This document shows positions 7,642 through 16,335 of a DNA stretch of 29,483 nucleotides, piece after piece. The stretch comes from Planctomycetota bacterium. Lineage in GTDB: Bacteria; Planctomycetota; PUPC01; JACPCR01. The first letter of the stretch is position 1; the number at the start of each line of letters is the position of its first letter. The translations under genes were made by a program, and so were the position numbers. The notes under the pieces are model-generated. The model searched no databases. It worked only from the letters and a program-made list of their open reading frames with translations, and was not told the DNA's origin. The stretch lies in NCBI GenBank assembly GCA_030740295.1, contig JASLXP010000781.1, forward strand, positions 1 through 29,483, in the 5' to 3' direction.

Positions 7642-9091
7642 TTGCAAGTGAAAAAGAAAAGAAACCACCACTGCGGACGTACTTTCCAACCGCGCACACG
7701 GCGTGAAATGCTGGGAATATGTGCCCAGGGATTCGGGGCTTTCGCTCTTACTTCTCTGATGGGTGACAAGGCGTACGGAGCTAAGGTCGGCAACGGCGCC
7801 CGTGCGTTTGCTCCCAAGGCTCCCCATTTCGAGCCAAAGGCCAGGAATGTCATCTTCCTTTACATGGATGGCGGGCCTTCGCAGGTCGACACCTTTGACC
7901 CAAAACCGATGCTCGACAAGTTTCACGGCAAGCCGTACCCGGCCAGGATGGAACCGACACAGTTTGACAACCGCGGCAAGACCATGGCATCGCCGTGGAA
8001 GTTCAGTCCTAAAGGCAAGTGTGGTCTGCCCGTCAGTGATCTGTTCCCGTACGTGAGCGAGTGCATCGATGATATCGCGGTGATTCGTTCGATGACCTCC
8101 AATTTCTCCGATGCACACGAATGCGAACTACTTTTTGCACACCGGCAGCGGGCAGCAGGGCCATCCCAGTATGGGCGCCTGGTTCGGCTACGGCCTTGGC
8201 AGCACAAACGAAAACCTGCCCGGTTTCGTCGTCCTCAACGGTGGGCTGATTCCGCCGGGCGGCCTCGACAATTTCAATACCGGATATCTGCCGGCCACCT
8301 ACCAGGGCACGGTTGTCAACATGTCCGGCTCTTCCATCGAAAATATCAAGCCGACCGAGCCGACGCCCGCGCACCAGCAAAACAAACTCAACCTGCTCCG
8401 GCAGCTCGACCAGTCCGTCTTGGGCCGCATGGGGCATGTGGATCAGCTCGAGTCTTCCATCGCGAATTACGAAATGGCCTATCGGATGCAGGCCACCGTG
8501 CCGGAATTGATGGACATTTCCGGCGAATCCGAAGCTACTAAAGAACTCTACGGCCTTAACAGCAAGTTTCGCCAGACAACAGTTTTCGGGCGCGAGTGTC
8601 TGCTTGCCCGCCGCTTGATTGAACGGGGCGTTCGATTTGTCGAACTGACCTGTCCCGGCGGGTCGGGCGATCGCTGGGACCAGCACGGCAACATCAAAGA
8701 CGGCCACGCCAAGAATTCCCGCGCGGTAGACCAGCCTATCGCCGCTTTGATCAAAGACCTGAAGGCCCGCGGGCTTTTCGAGGAAACGCTCCTGGTATGG
8801 ACGGGGGAGTTCGGCCGGACGCCCTTCGCCCAGGGCTCGGGGCGTGACCACAATCCGTTCGGCTTCTCGCTCTGGCTGGCCGGGGCAGGAGTTAAGGGCG
8901 GGATAGCTTTCGGGGCGACCGACGAGTTTGGATACAAGGCCGTCGAGGGCAAAGTCAACATCCACGATCTGCACGCCACCATGCTGCACCTGGTCGGCAT
9001 GGATCACACGAAGCTCACGGTGCGCTTCAGCGGGCTGGACATGAGGCTCACGAATGTCCATGGAGAGATCATCCACGAAATTCTCGCCTGA
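7642..9091 (+). pseudogene. DUF1501 family Tat-exported protein, interrupted by a one-base frameshift
   Basis: DUF1501 proteins belong to the alkaline-phosphatase-like metalloenzyme superfamily. They are exported by the Tat system and usually sit beside PSCyt1-type cytochrome proteins in planctomycetes; their substrate is unknown. Here a twin-arginine signal (TRREMLGICAQGFGAFAL) is followed by RNVIFLYMDGGPSQVDTFDPKP, typical of the family. At about 8110-8113 the frame shifts. The first frame continues as nonsense after SNFSD, and the second resumes with HTNANYFLHTGSGQQGHPSM. Removing one base from 8110-8113 would restore SNFS-(E/D)-HTNANY. The rest (VELTCPGG, LVWTGEFGRTPFAQG, HDLHATMLHLVGMD) is intact. 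The TTG start is supported by GGAG 8 nt upstream. This is either a true pseudogene or an assembly error; the intact remainder makes a recent lesion or error likely. Confidence 0.85.
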
Positions 9092-9204
9092 TTGCACGGG
9101 CAGTAAGAATGCAATAACTTGCCTTTCAGCACGACAGAATGATTGAAACACCCCCTAGACATCCCAACTTCCAAGAAAAACCCTAGTTCCATATGGAGAA
9201 AACC

Positions 9205-10605
9205 ATGATTCGACACCTCAGCGCAGCGGCCATTCTTCTTGGCCTCAGCACCATGTCTGTTCGAGCGGAAAATGCCGCTATCAGCAAAGACCTGTTCGTG
9301 AAGAAGGTCTGGCCGATGTTCGAGGCCAAGTGCTTCAAGTGCCACGGCCCCAAGAAACAGAAAGGCGAACTGCGGCTCGATCAGAAGGCCGCGGCATTCA
9401 AAGGCGGCGAGAGCGAAAAGCTGAGCATCGTGCCGGGGGATGTCAAAAAAAGTGAGTCGATCGTACGCATTTACCTGGCGGAAGATCACGATGATGTGAT
9501 GCCGCCAAAGAAGCCGTTTCTGACCAAAGAAGAAAAAGATACCTTCAGCAAGTGGGTTCTGACCGGGGCTGTCTGGGACAGTTCTTTGAAAGCCACGGTC
9601 ACTGACGAAAAGGTCGCACGAAAGGTGCCGCCTGCCGACCCGGCCACCCTCAAGGCCCTGCAGGATGCCGGCGCCCTCGCCGGCCCGCTGGCTCAGAACA
9701 CCAACGTCGTGAGTGTGAATTTCATGCGCGTCTCAAAGGACGTCAATGACAAGCACCTGCCGCAGCTCAAGAAGATCGCCCTGCAACTCGAATGGCTTAA
9801 TCTGGCCAACACAAAAGTCACCGACGGAGGTCTGGGCAATCTGAAAGATCTGAAACACCTGACTCGGCTGCATCTCGAGAAGACAGGTATCGGTGATGCC
9901 GGCCTCGCTCATCTCGAAGGCCTCGCAAATCTCGAATACCTCAACCTCTACGGAACGAAGGTCACAGACAAGGGCCTGGCCTCTATCGCCAAGCTGCCGA
10001 AACTGAAAAAGGTCTTCCTCTGGCAGAGCAAGGTGACGGACAAGGCTGCGGATGCCTTCCGGAAATCGCACGCCAAGGTGATGCTCGACAATGGCTGGAA
10101 GCCGCCCGCAAAGCCGCCTGCCCCGGCCCTCAAGACGGTCAACGATAAGTGCCCGATGTCCGGGAAGCCGGTCGTGGCTGCACACACCTTCAAATATAAA
10201 AACGAAGAGATTGGTTTCTGCTGTCCAAAGTGTCTCGCCAAGTTCAAAGCCACTCCTGAAAAATGCATTGGCGCAGTTGTGCGCGTGAGGAAGCCGGTGG
10301 CCAGGGGAACGACAGCGAAAGTGGGTGCCACAGCCAGGGTCGGAGCAACGGCCACGGCCAGGGTCGGCGCCACGGCTACGGCCAGGGTCGGCGCCACGGT
10401 CAAGATCGGCGCAACGGCCACGGTAAAAGTCGGCGCAACGGTCACCGCCAAGACATTCAACAGCAAGTGCCCGCTCAGCAACAAGAATGTCAACCCCGCA
10501 CACACCTTCGCGTTCAAAGGGAAGACTGTCGGCTTCTGCTGCCCGAACTGCCTTGCCAAATTCAAGAAGTCGCCGGACAAATTCTTTGCCAAGGTGAAGC
10601 CATAG
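9205..10605 (+). CDS. Secreted PSCyt1 cytochrome c / leucine-rich repeat / double YHS-like metal-binding protein
   Basis: I choose the ATG at 9205 over 9193 because GGAG at 9195-9198 sits 6 nt upstream and the protein then begins directly with a signal peptide. It has 466 residues. The planctomycete cytochrome c domain has CFKCH (C43, C46, H47), GELRLD and an MPP motif (M99) that may supply the other heme ligand. LRRs occupy about 166-291 (LEWLNLANTKVTDGGLGNL, LEYLNLYGTKVTDKGL). A first YHS/TRASH-like domain follows at 316-350 (CPMSGKPV...FCCPKCLAKF), then a low-complexity linker with six [VI]GAT repeats (about 371-414), then a second YHS-like domain (CPLSNKNV...FCCPNCLAKF). It probably works in the periplasm with the DUF1501 protein; the partner role is inferred from the common pairing of these families. 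Confidence 0.88.
   Translation: MIRHLSAAAILLGLSTMSVRAENAAISKDLFVKKVWPMFEAKCFKCHGPKKQKGELRLDQKAAAFKGGESEKLSIVPGDVKKSESIVRIYLAEDHDDVMPPKKPFLTKEEKDTFSKWVLTGAVWDSSLKATVTDEKVARKVPPADPATLKALQDAGALAGPLAQNTNVVSVNFMRVSKDVNDKHLPQLKKIALQLEWLNLANTKVTDGGLGNLKDLKHLTRLHLEKTGIGDAGLAHLEGLANLEYLNLYGTKVTDKGLASIAKLPKLKKVFLWQSKVTDKAADAFRKSHAKVMLDNGWKPPAKPPAPALKTVNDKCPMSGKPVVAAHTFKYKNEEIGFCCPKCLAKFKATPEKCIGAVVRVRKPVARGTTAKVGATARVGATATARVGATATARVGATVKIGATATVKVGATVTAKTFNSKCPLSNKNVNPAHTFAFKGKTVGFCCPNCLAKFKKSPDKFFAKVKP
10315..10443 (+). repeat. In-frame tandem repeat encoding six x-[VI]-G-A-T units
   Basis: Near-identical GC-rich units, mostly 24 bp with some 18-21 bp (for example GCCAGGGTCGGCGCCACG), encode alternating (K/R)VGAT and ATAR spacers between two Cys-rich domains. 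The unit length is a multiple of three throughout, so copy-number change would keep the frame. Confidence 0.9.
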
Positions 10606-10632
10606 GGGCGAAAAAATTGCAGGAATGGAAAG

Positions 10633-10661
10633 GGGCAGGCCGTTGGGCTTGCCCTTTTTTT
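10633..10661 (+). terminator. Rho-independent terminator after the PSCyt1 gene
   Basis: GGGCAGGCC (10633-10641) pairs with GGCTTGCCC (10646-10654) around a GTTG loop with one G-U pair. Seven T residues (10655-10661) follow. It lies 28 bp after the stop codon at 10605. Confidence 0.92.
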
Positions 10662-10744
10662 GTGCAGGAAGCCCCTCAGGTGGATCGGAGCACTGCCGCC
10701 TGAAGGCGTGAGAATCCCACTTCGCCTGAAGGCAAAATTTCACG

Positions 10745-11863
10745 ATGTCCCTCTCCCCGCTAAAAGAAATCATCCTTGACGAGATCCGCTCCAGCGGTCC
10801 GATAACCGTGGCCAGATACATGGAGCTCGCGCTCTATCACGTTGAGCACGGTTACTATCAACGAGCGGTCGAGATCGGCAAAAAGGGGGACTTCTTTACG
10901 AGCCCTCATGTGAGTGCGCTGTTCGGTCAACTGATCGCCAGTCAGTTGGAGGAGATGTGGGAATTCATGGGCCATCCCTCGTTCCAGATTCTGGAGATGG
11001 GCGCGGGGCACGGACACCTGGCAGCGGACATTCTGGATAGCAAGACGATCTCGAGAGGTCTCAGGGACGCTGTCAGCTATTGCATTGTCGAATCAAGCGG
11101 CAGGCTCCGTGAAGAGCAGCAGCAACTTCTCGGCGATCGCGTCCGATGGCTGGAATCTCTCGACTCATTGAAAACCGAAGAAGTCATCGGGTGCATCCTG
11201 TCCAACGAGCTGGTGGACAGTTTCCCCGTGCACAGAGTCTGTGTAAATGACGGCCAACTGCTCGAAATCTATCTCACCGAGCAAGATGGCGAGTTTCAGC
11301 AGCAGCCCGGCCCCGTATCTGATGTCGCCATTGCCGATTATTTCAAGGAGATCGAATTGCCGGAGGGAATCGAGACCGAAGTGAATCTGAAGGCACTGAA
11401 CTGGATGCGCGACCTCGCACGAGTGCTTCACCGCGGTTATGTCATCACCATCGATTACGGGCTCACAGAATCCGATTATTACTCACCCGCCCGGATGAAA
11501 GGCACCCTGCGCAGCTTTCAACAGCACCAGGTCAGCAGCGATGTGTTCAGAAATCCGGGTGAGCAGGACATCACCGCGCACGTGAACTTCACAGCGCTCG
11601 CAAGAGAAGGTGAAAAGGCAGGTCTGCGCACGGAAGGTTTCACCGACCAATCGAGATTCTTGATGGGGATCGGCGAACAGGACATCGCCGAAGCTATGGC
11701 GGCTTACCCGGGGGCCGGCATCGAGGATACGAAACGCCGGGCGGCCATCCGCAGTCTGTTCCATCCGCAAATGATGGGGAATGCCTTCAGAGTATTGATC
11801 CACTCGAAGCGAATGGATGCATCGTCCCTCAGCGGCCTCAGAAAATCGAAAGCGCGGCTTTGA
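10745..11863 (+). CDS. MidA/NDUFAF7-family SAM-dependent methyltransferase
   Basis: The 372-residue protein has the family N-terminus (ILDEIRSSGPITVARYMELAL, then HGYY) and FFTSPHVSALFGQLIASQLEEMW. The SAM-binding motif is ILEMGAGHGHLAADIL (E84, G86, G88, G90), followed by LSNELVDSFPVHRV and VITIDYGLTESDYY. This is the PF02636 layout. Eukaryotic NDUFAF7 dimethylates an arginine of a complex I subunit; bacterial targets are unknown. It is flanked by a terminator upstream and 124 bp without features downstream, so it may be monocistronic. No strong Shine-Dalgarno precedes the ATG. Confidence 0.9.
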   Translation: MSLSPLKEIILDEIRSSGPITVARYMELALYHVEHGYYQRAVEIGKKGDFFTSPHVSALFGQLIASQLEEMWEFMGHPSFQILEMGAGHGHLAADILDSKTISRGLRDAVSYCIVESSGRLREEQQQLLGDRVRWLESLDSLKTEEVIGCILSNELVDSFPVHRVCVNDGQLLEIYLTEQDGEFQQQPGPVSDVAIADYFKEIELPEGIETEVNLKALNWMRDLARVLHRGYVITIDYGLTESDYYSPARMKGTLRSFQQHQVSSDVFRNPGEQDITAHVNFTALAREGEKAGLRTEGFTDQSRFLMGIGEQDIAEAMAAYPGAGIEDTKRRAAIRSLFHPQMMGNAFRVLIHSKRMDASSLSGLRKSKARL

Positions 11864-11987
11864 GCCATCTGGCATTAACCCTCTTCCGTTCATTCGACTG
11901 GCACGATATCGCACTATCCGCGACATTTATCCCAGTGGGCTTCTGCTTCCTCTCTTGCTTTCTTGATGTGAGAAGAACCTTCCGGTC

Positions 11988-12983
11988 ATGCCGCGACTCA
12001 TCGTCATCAAAGGTGCCGACCTCGGCACGACATTCAAGATAGTCCGGAATGACAAGTGCCAGATTGGAAGGCGCAGCGATAACGATCTACCCCTCAATGA
12101 CGAATCACTCTCCCGCTATCACTGCGAAGTGACCTACGACGGCAAGAAGGTCATTCTGACAGACAAAGGCAGCCGGCACGGAACGATGGTCAACGACGAG
12201 ACCATTCGAAACAACGCCGAGCTTACGGACGGCGACAAAATCAGGCTCGGCAAATGCGTTCTGCGTTTTGAATGGACAGCCGACCGTAAACGAAAACACG
12301 AAGACAAGCGCAAGCTGCATCTGGACGATGAAGAGGAGCTCGACACTCGCGCCATGGAATATGGCCCAACGGTGGATTCGGATTCTCCCTCACCGGATAT
12401 TTTCGCGCCGCCCGATGATGAAGAGGACGAGGATTACGATACCGATGACAGCGGGGTGGGTATGGCCATGGTCAAAGCCGGGGACATCCCTCCAGCCGAG
12501 CAGAAGACCTCGCCGGCCCCCGCGGCTTCACCGGAAGCGAAGAAGAAGCGGACCCTGATTACCGTGGCCGCGGTCGTGGCCGTCTCGATACTCGTGGGCG
12601 CCGCCGCACTTCTGCTGATGAATTACACCCGCCAGGAAGAGCCGCAGGGACCTGTCCCCATGGAACAGCTCAGTGATGCAAAGGTCGTCGTCAACAACAT
12701 TCGGATGCTTCTTCAACGCCCGCCCACTTACGTTATCGATATTGAGGTCACCAACACATCCACAGAAGAATTATCAGTGAAAGTAAAGGACTTCCTCGCG
12801 GTAGATACTGTTGGGATCGCTTACCGCCCTCTCAAGCCGACCAGTGAGAATGATTTCCGAAGCGTGAAAATCGAACCGGAGGCCGCCGTAGAAGGAAGCC
12901 TGAACTTTGAACTCCGCATGGGTGCAGAAATCCAGCGTCTGATCTTTCAGAGCCGCGGCTTCGTTTTTCTGGAACTGGAGTAG
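11988..12983 (+). CDS. FHA-domain protein with one transmembrane segment
   Basis: A phosphothreonine-binding FHA domain occupies about residues 3-96, with the canonical motifs IGRRSDNDLPL (G27, R28), LSRYHC (S42, R43, H45) and GSRHGTMVND (G65, N69). A long acidic, Pro-rich cytoplasmic linker (about 105-185, including PPDDEEDEDYD) leads to a single transmembrane helix at about 190-211. An external domain of about 120 residues follows, which looks like a beta-sandwich (VYVIDIEVTNTS-type strands). This suggests a membrane adaptor that reads Ser/Thr phosphorylation inside and has an envelope partner outside. No kinase gene is adjacent. The 124-bp upstream region shows no clear regulatory element. 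Confidence 0.88.
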   Translation: MPRLIVIKGADLGTTFKIVRNDKCQIGRRSDNDLPLNDESLSRYHCEVTYDGKKVILTDKGSRHGTMVNDETIRNNAELTDGDKIRLGKCVLRFEWTADRKRKHEDKRKLHLDDEEELDTRAMEYGPTVDSDSPSPDIFAPPDDEEDEDYDTDDSGVGMAMVKAGDIPPAEQKTSPAPAASPEAKKKRTLITVAAVVAVSILVGAAALLLMNYTRQEEPQGPVPMEQLSDAKVVVNNIRMLLQRPPTYVIDIEVTNTSTEELSVKVKDFLAVDTVGIAYRPLKPTSENDFRSVKIEPEAAVEGSLNFELRMGAEIQRLIFQSRGFVFLELE

Positions 12984-13040
12984 GCCGTTGGCGCGCGGCC
13001 GAGTCACCCATCGGACCTTACTCATTACGTATTACTGACC

Positions 13041-13886
13041 ATGCCCGAACAACTCATCCGTGTAGCCCACAGCCCAGATTCTGACGACGCGTTCATGTTC
13101 CACGCGCTTGCCAATGAAAAAATCAATACCGGGAACTTTCGGTTTGAACACATCCTTCGCGACATCGAGACCCTCAACCAATGGGCTCTTGAAGGGAGGT
13201 TCGAGGTCACCGCCGTCTCCATTCACGCCTACGCGTACCTGTCAGACAAGTACGCGCTTCTGCCTCACGGCGCAAGCATGGGCGAGCAATACGGGCCCCG
13301 GCTGGTCGCCAGGGAGAAAATCAGCCCGGACGATCTGGCGGGCCGTACCATCGGCGTACCCGGAACGATGACCTCCGCGTTTCTCGCTCTGAATCTGTTT
13401 CTGCCTGAACCGAAATACAAAGTCCTCTCGATGGAAGAGATCATGCCAGCGGTGCAGAGCGGCGATATCGACGTCGGCCTCATCATCCACGAAGGCCAGC
13501 TCACCTACGTGGACGCCGGCCTTGAACTGATCCTGGACTTCGGTGAATGGTGGTATCAGGAAACCGGCCTGCCGTTGCCACTGGGGGGCAATGTCATTCG
13601 CCGCGACCTGGGCGAAGAGACTATTTTCGAAGTCTCCCGTCTCCTCCACGACAGCATCCAGTACGCCCTGGAGAACCGGCAGGAAGCCCTCGATTACGCG
13701 CTGCAATACGCCCCCGAAATGGAAACCTCACTGGCCGATGAATTCGTCGGCATGTACGTCAACGACCGCACTCTGGATTACGGCGAAGAGGGCAGGCGGG
13801 CAGTCCGCGAATTCCTGAAGCGAGGCGTGGAATCAGGCGTGGTGACGAGAGATGTTGAAGTGGAGTTTGTAGGCGGCAGTGGTTGA
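13041..13886 (+). CDS. MqnA/MqnD-family protein (possible 1,4-dihydroxy-6-naphthoate synthase)
   Basis: The 281-residue protein has a periplasmic-binding-protein-like fold without a signal peptide. It starts IRVAHSPDSDDAFMFHAL, the MqnA/MqnD signature region near the N-terminus. TAVSIHAYAYLSDKYALLPHGASMG, GRTIGVPGTMTSAFLAL, DVGLIIHEGQLTY and LPLPLGGNVIRRDL follow. These patterns fit MqnD, the last dedicated step of the futalosine menaquinone route, better than MqnA. Other Mqn genes are not in the window, and divergent family members exist, so the exact activity is uncertain. It follows the FHA gene by 57 bp and precedes acoB by 75 bp on the same strand. Confidence 0.75.
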   Translation: MPEQLIRVAHSPDSDDAFMFHALANEKINTGNFRFEHILRDIETLNQWALEGRFEVTAVSIHAYAYLSDKYALLPHGASMGEQYGPRLVAREKISPDDLAGRTIGVPGTMTSAFLALNLFLPEPKYKVLSMEEIMPAVQSGDIDVGLIIHEGQLTYVDAGLELILDFGEWWYQETGLPLPLGGNVIRRDLGEETIFEVSRLLHDSIQYALENRQEALDYALQYAPEMETSLADEFVGMYVNDRTLDYGEEGRRAVREFLKRGVESGVVTRDVEVEFVGGSG

Positions 13887-13961
13887 GAGAATAAAAAATA
13901 TCAGTAAGAGCGGGAGAAAGAACTTCAAGTCCCGGGAATACTCCAGCAGGAAATCACCACC

Positions 13962-14981
13962 ATGCCCAGAACGGTAACCTTCAAGGAAGCAGTGCATGAG
14001 GCCCTCGATCAGGAAATGGCCCGTGACAGCACGGTGATCCTGATAGGGGAAGATATCGCCGGTGGCACCCATGCCGACGGAGATTCCGATGCCTGGGGCG
14101 GGCCTCGAGGTATCACCAAGGGGCTCTACACGAAATACGGCGACCGAGTGATGGACACCCCGATCAGCGAATCCGCCTTCATCGGCGCAGCTATCGGGGC
14201 CGCCACCTGCGGGCTGCGTCCCGTGGCCGAATTGATGTTCATTGACTTCATGGGCGTCTGTTTCGATCAGATCTTCAACCAGGGGGCAAAATTCCGCTAC
14301 ATGTTCGGAGGCAAGGCGGAAACTCCGGTTGTGATTCGAACCATGTTCGGGGCCGGTTCCCGGTCGGCAGCCCAGCATTCACAGGGCCTCTATCCTCTCT
14401 TCACCCACATTCCCGGACTGAAAGTGGTACTGCCGTCGAATCCCTATGATGCCAAGGGTCTGCTGATCCAGTCGATCAGGGACAATGACCCCGTCATTTT
14501 CTGCGAGCACAAGCTGCTCTATTCAGTGGAAGGAGATGTGCCCGAAGAGCCATACGCCATTCCTTTCGGTGAGGCGAATTTTGTGAGGGAAGGCGACGAT
14601 GTCACGGTGGTGGCCCTTGGCAGGATGGTTCACATCGCCATCGAGGCCGCGGATAAGCTGGCAGAAGACGGCATCCAATGCGAAATCGTCGATCCGCGCA
14701 CTACCTCTCCGCTCGATGAAGAATCGATCATCGAGAGCGTTGAAAACACCGGGAAGCTGGTGATTGTCGATGAAGCCAGTCCCAGGTGTGGAATGGCCGC
14801 GGACATCGCATCGCTGGTGGCGACCCAGGCGTTCGATTCATTAAAGGCCCCCGTCGTGAACGTGACCCCTCCTCATACCCCCGTCCCTTTCTGCGACGAG
14901 TTGGAAGACCTCTACATTCCCGACGCGGCAAAAGTCGAAGCCGCTGTGCGCCGCGTCGCAACGGGAGGAAATGATGCCTGA
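13962..14981 (+). CDS. acoB: Alpha-ketoacid/acetoin dehydrogenase E1 component, beta subunit
   Basis: The 339-residue protein has the transketolase pyrimidine-binding domain (TVILIGEDIAGG, RVMDTPISESAFIGAAIGAA, ELMFIDFMGVCFDQI) and the C-terminal domain (VTVVALGRMVHIAIEAADKL, IVDPRTTSPLDEESI, LVIVDEASPRCGMAADIA). It forms the E1 heterotetramer with an alpha subunit that binds most of the thiamine diphosphate. No alpha subunit gene is in the window: the upstream neighbour is the MqnA/MqnD-family gene. The next gene, overlapping by 8 bp from its preferred start, encodes an AcoC-type E2, which favours acetoin dehydrogenase over pyruvate or branched-chain complexes. Confidence 0.9.
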   Translation: MPRTVTFKEAVHEALDQEMARDSTVILIGEDIAGGTHADGDSDAWGGPRGITKGLYTKYGDRVMDTPISESAFIGAAIGAATCGLRPVAELMFIDFMGVCFDQIFNQGAKFRYMFGGKAETPVVIRTMFGAGSRSAAQHSQGLYPLFTHIPGLKVVLPSNPYDAKGLLIQSIRDNDPVIFCEHKLLYSVEGDVPEEPYAIPFGEANFVREGDDVTVVALGRMVHIAIEAADKLAEDGIQCEIVDPRTTSPLDEESIIESVENTGKLVIVDEASPRCGMAADIASLVATQAFDSLKAPVVNVTPPHTPVPFCDELEDLYIPDAAKVEAAVRRVATGGNDA

Positions 14982-16095
14982 CAAAAGTGTGATTCCCGTC
15001 ACCATGCCCAAATGGGGTTTCGCGATGAAGGAAGGCTGCGTCGGTGACTGGCTGGTAACTGAAGGCGAGGCAGTAGAAGCCGGGAGTGAAGTGCTGGATG
15101 TTGAAACGGACAAAATCGCCGGAGCTATCGAAGTGACGCATTCAGGCATACTCCGCCGGGCCGTCGCCCAGTCCGGTGAGACACTCCCGATCGGAGCTCT
15201 TCTCGGAGTGATTGCCCCCGCCAGCGTCCCTGATTCGGAGATTGACGAGTTCGTCCTCCAGTTTCAGAACGATTCTGTTCGTGAAGAGGCGGCAGCGGAA
15301 GACAGCGGGCCCCAGCCAGAATCGGTAAAGACAGGGGATGTACAAATTAACTTGCTCAGGCTGGGAACAGGTGACAGAACCGCAATTCTTCTTCATGGCT
15401 TCGGAGGCGATCTCAACAACTGGCTCTTCAATCATCCGGTCCTGGCAGAGCAACACACGGTCTACGCCGTGGACCTCCCGGGACACGGAAGCTCCTCCAA
15501 ATCAGTCGGTGAGGGCAATCTCACTTCGATGGTTGCAGTCATGCGGCAGTTGCTTTCAGAATTGAAGATTGACCAGGTGGATTTGGTAGGACACTCAATG
15601 GGCGGCGCCATTGCTCTCCAACTGGCCGGAACTGAACCAGGGCTGGTTCAGTCTCTGGTCCTGATTGCCAGCGCGGGTCTGGGGCCCGAAATCAACACGG
15701 GCTATCTGAAAGGATTCACCGAAAGCCAGAGCCGCCGGGAGCTAAAGCCCCATGTGCAGCAGTTATTCAATGACTCCTCCCTGGTCACCCGGCAGATGGT
15801 CGAAGACGTGCTCAAATACAAACGCATCGACGGGGTCCAGCAGTCCCTGCAGACCATCCTGGACAGCTTCATCGAGGGTGAAAAACAGTCTGTCGACCTG
15901 CGGGAGGCCCTTGAACGGATCCGCATCCCTTCCCTGGTGATCTGGGGAGCGGAAGATCGGATCATCCCCGCTGACTACGCCACCGCCTGGCCTGATAATG
16001 TTGAGGCTCACGTGCTGCAAAACTGCGGGCACATGGTCCACATGGAAGGAGCGGCCGCAGTCAACCGGCTCATCCTGGATTTCTGGTCTGATTGA
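14974..16095 (+). CDS. acoC: AcoC-type E2: lipoyl domain fused to an alpha/beta hydrolase
   Basis: Two adjacent ATGs occur (14971, 14974). The GGGAGG at 14963-14968 is 5 nt from the second, so I prefer 14974 (373 residues). An N-terminal lipoyl domain carries DVETDKIA with the lipoyl lysine K47. A linker follows, then an alpha/beta hydrolase domain with oxyanion region LHGFGG, nucleophile GHSMGG (S208), WGAEDRII (D328) and CGHMVHMEG (H353). This domain order, lipoyl plus hydrolase-like in about 370 residues, is that of acetoin dehydrogenase E2 (AcoC), not the usual chloramphenicol-acetyltransferase-like E2. It would transfer the acetyl group to CoA. Translation is coupled to acoB through the overlap. 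Confidence 0.9.
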   Translation: MPDKSVIPVTMPKWGFAMKEGCVGDWLVTEGEAVEAGSEVLDVETDKIAGAIEVTHSGILRRAVAQSGETLPIGALLGVIAPASVPDSEIDEFVLQFQNDSVREEAAAEDSGPQPESVKTGDVQINLLRLGTGDRTAILLHGFGGDLNNWLFNHPVLAEQHTVYAVDLPGHGSSSKSVGEGNLTSMVAVMRQLLSELKIDQVDLVGHSMGGAIALQLAGTEPGLVQSLVLIASAGLGPEINTGYLKGFTESQSRRELKPHVQQLFNDSSLVTRQMVEDVLKYKRIDGVQQSLQTILDSFIEGEKQSVDLREALERIRIPSLVIWGAEDRIIPADYATAWPDNVEAHVLQNCGHMVHMEGAAAVNRLILDFWSD

Positions 16096-16114
16096 GACGT
16101 GACGGTTAGCAAAG

Positions 16115-16247
16115 CCATCCCACGGATGACATTACTTGATGAAATTTTTGAGCGTTCCCCCTGGGGTCCCGATGGGTCCCGCCCAGCGGCCTGCGTAGCA
16201 TAGGTCTCCAGACCTGTGGGCTGAAACGGTTCTGATCCGTGGGATGG
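16115..16247. repeat. 133-bp segment bounded by a 13-bp perfect inverted repeat
   Basis: CCATCCCACGGAT (16115-16127) and its exact reverse complement ATCCGTGGGATGG (16235-16247) bound a non-coding stretch that contains an internal palindrome AGGTCT-CC-AGACCT (16202-16215). This looks like a small non-autonomous element or a decayed repeat. No coding sequence is supported between 16096 and 16613. Confidence 0.6.
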
Positions 16248-16335
16248 GCCTTGCCATCTGTGGGAAGAATCCTCGGATCGGCGAACGGCTGCTGTGGGAA
16301 AAAAGGTAGTAGGCCGAGACATTTACGGATTTGAA

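Noticed and set aside
8033..9151. 372-residue minus-strand ORF opposite the DUF1501 gene
   Set aside because: It is a shadow of a GC-rich coding frame. It has no recognisable domain, and the opposite strand shows clear DUF1501 motifs.
9733..10821. 362-residue minus-strand ORF opposite the PSCyt1 gene
   Set aside because: Its Arg/Gly/Asp-rich repeats are the antisense of the VGAT repeat and LRRs; it also spans the terminator and the next gene's start.
12982..13000. Terminator after the FHA gene
   Set aside because: GGCCG/CGGCC can pair, but there is no T-run and the next same-strand gene is only 57 bp away.
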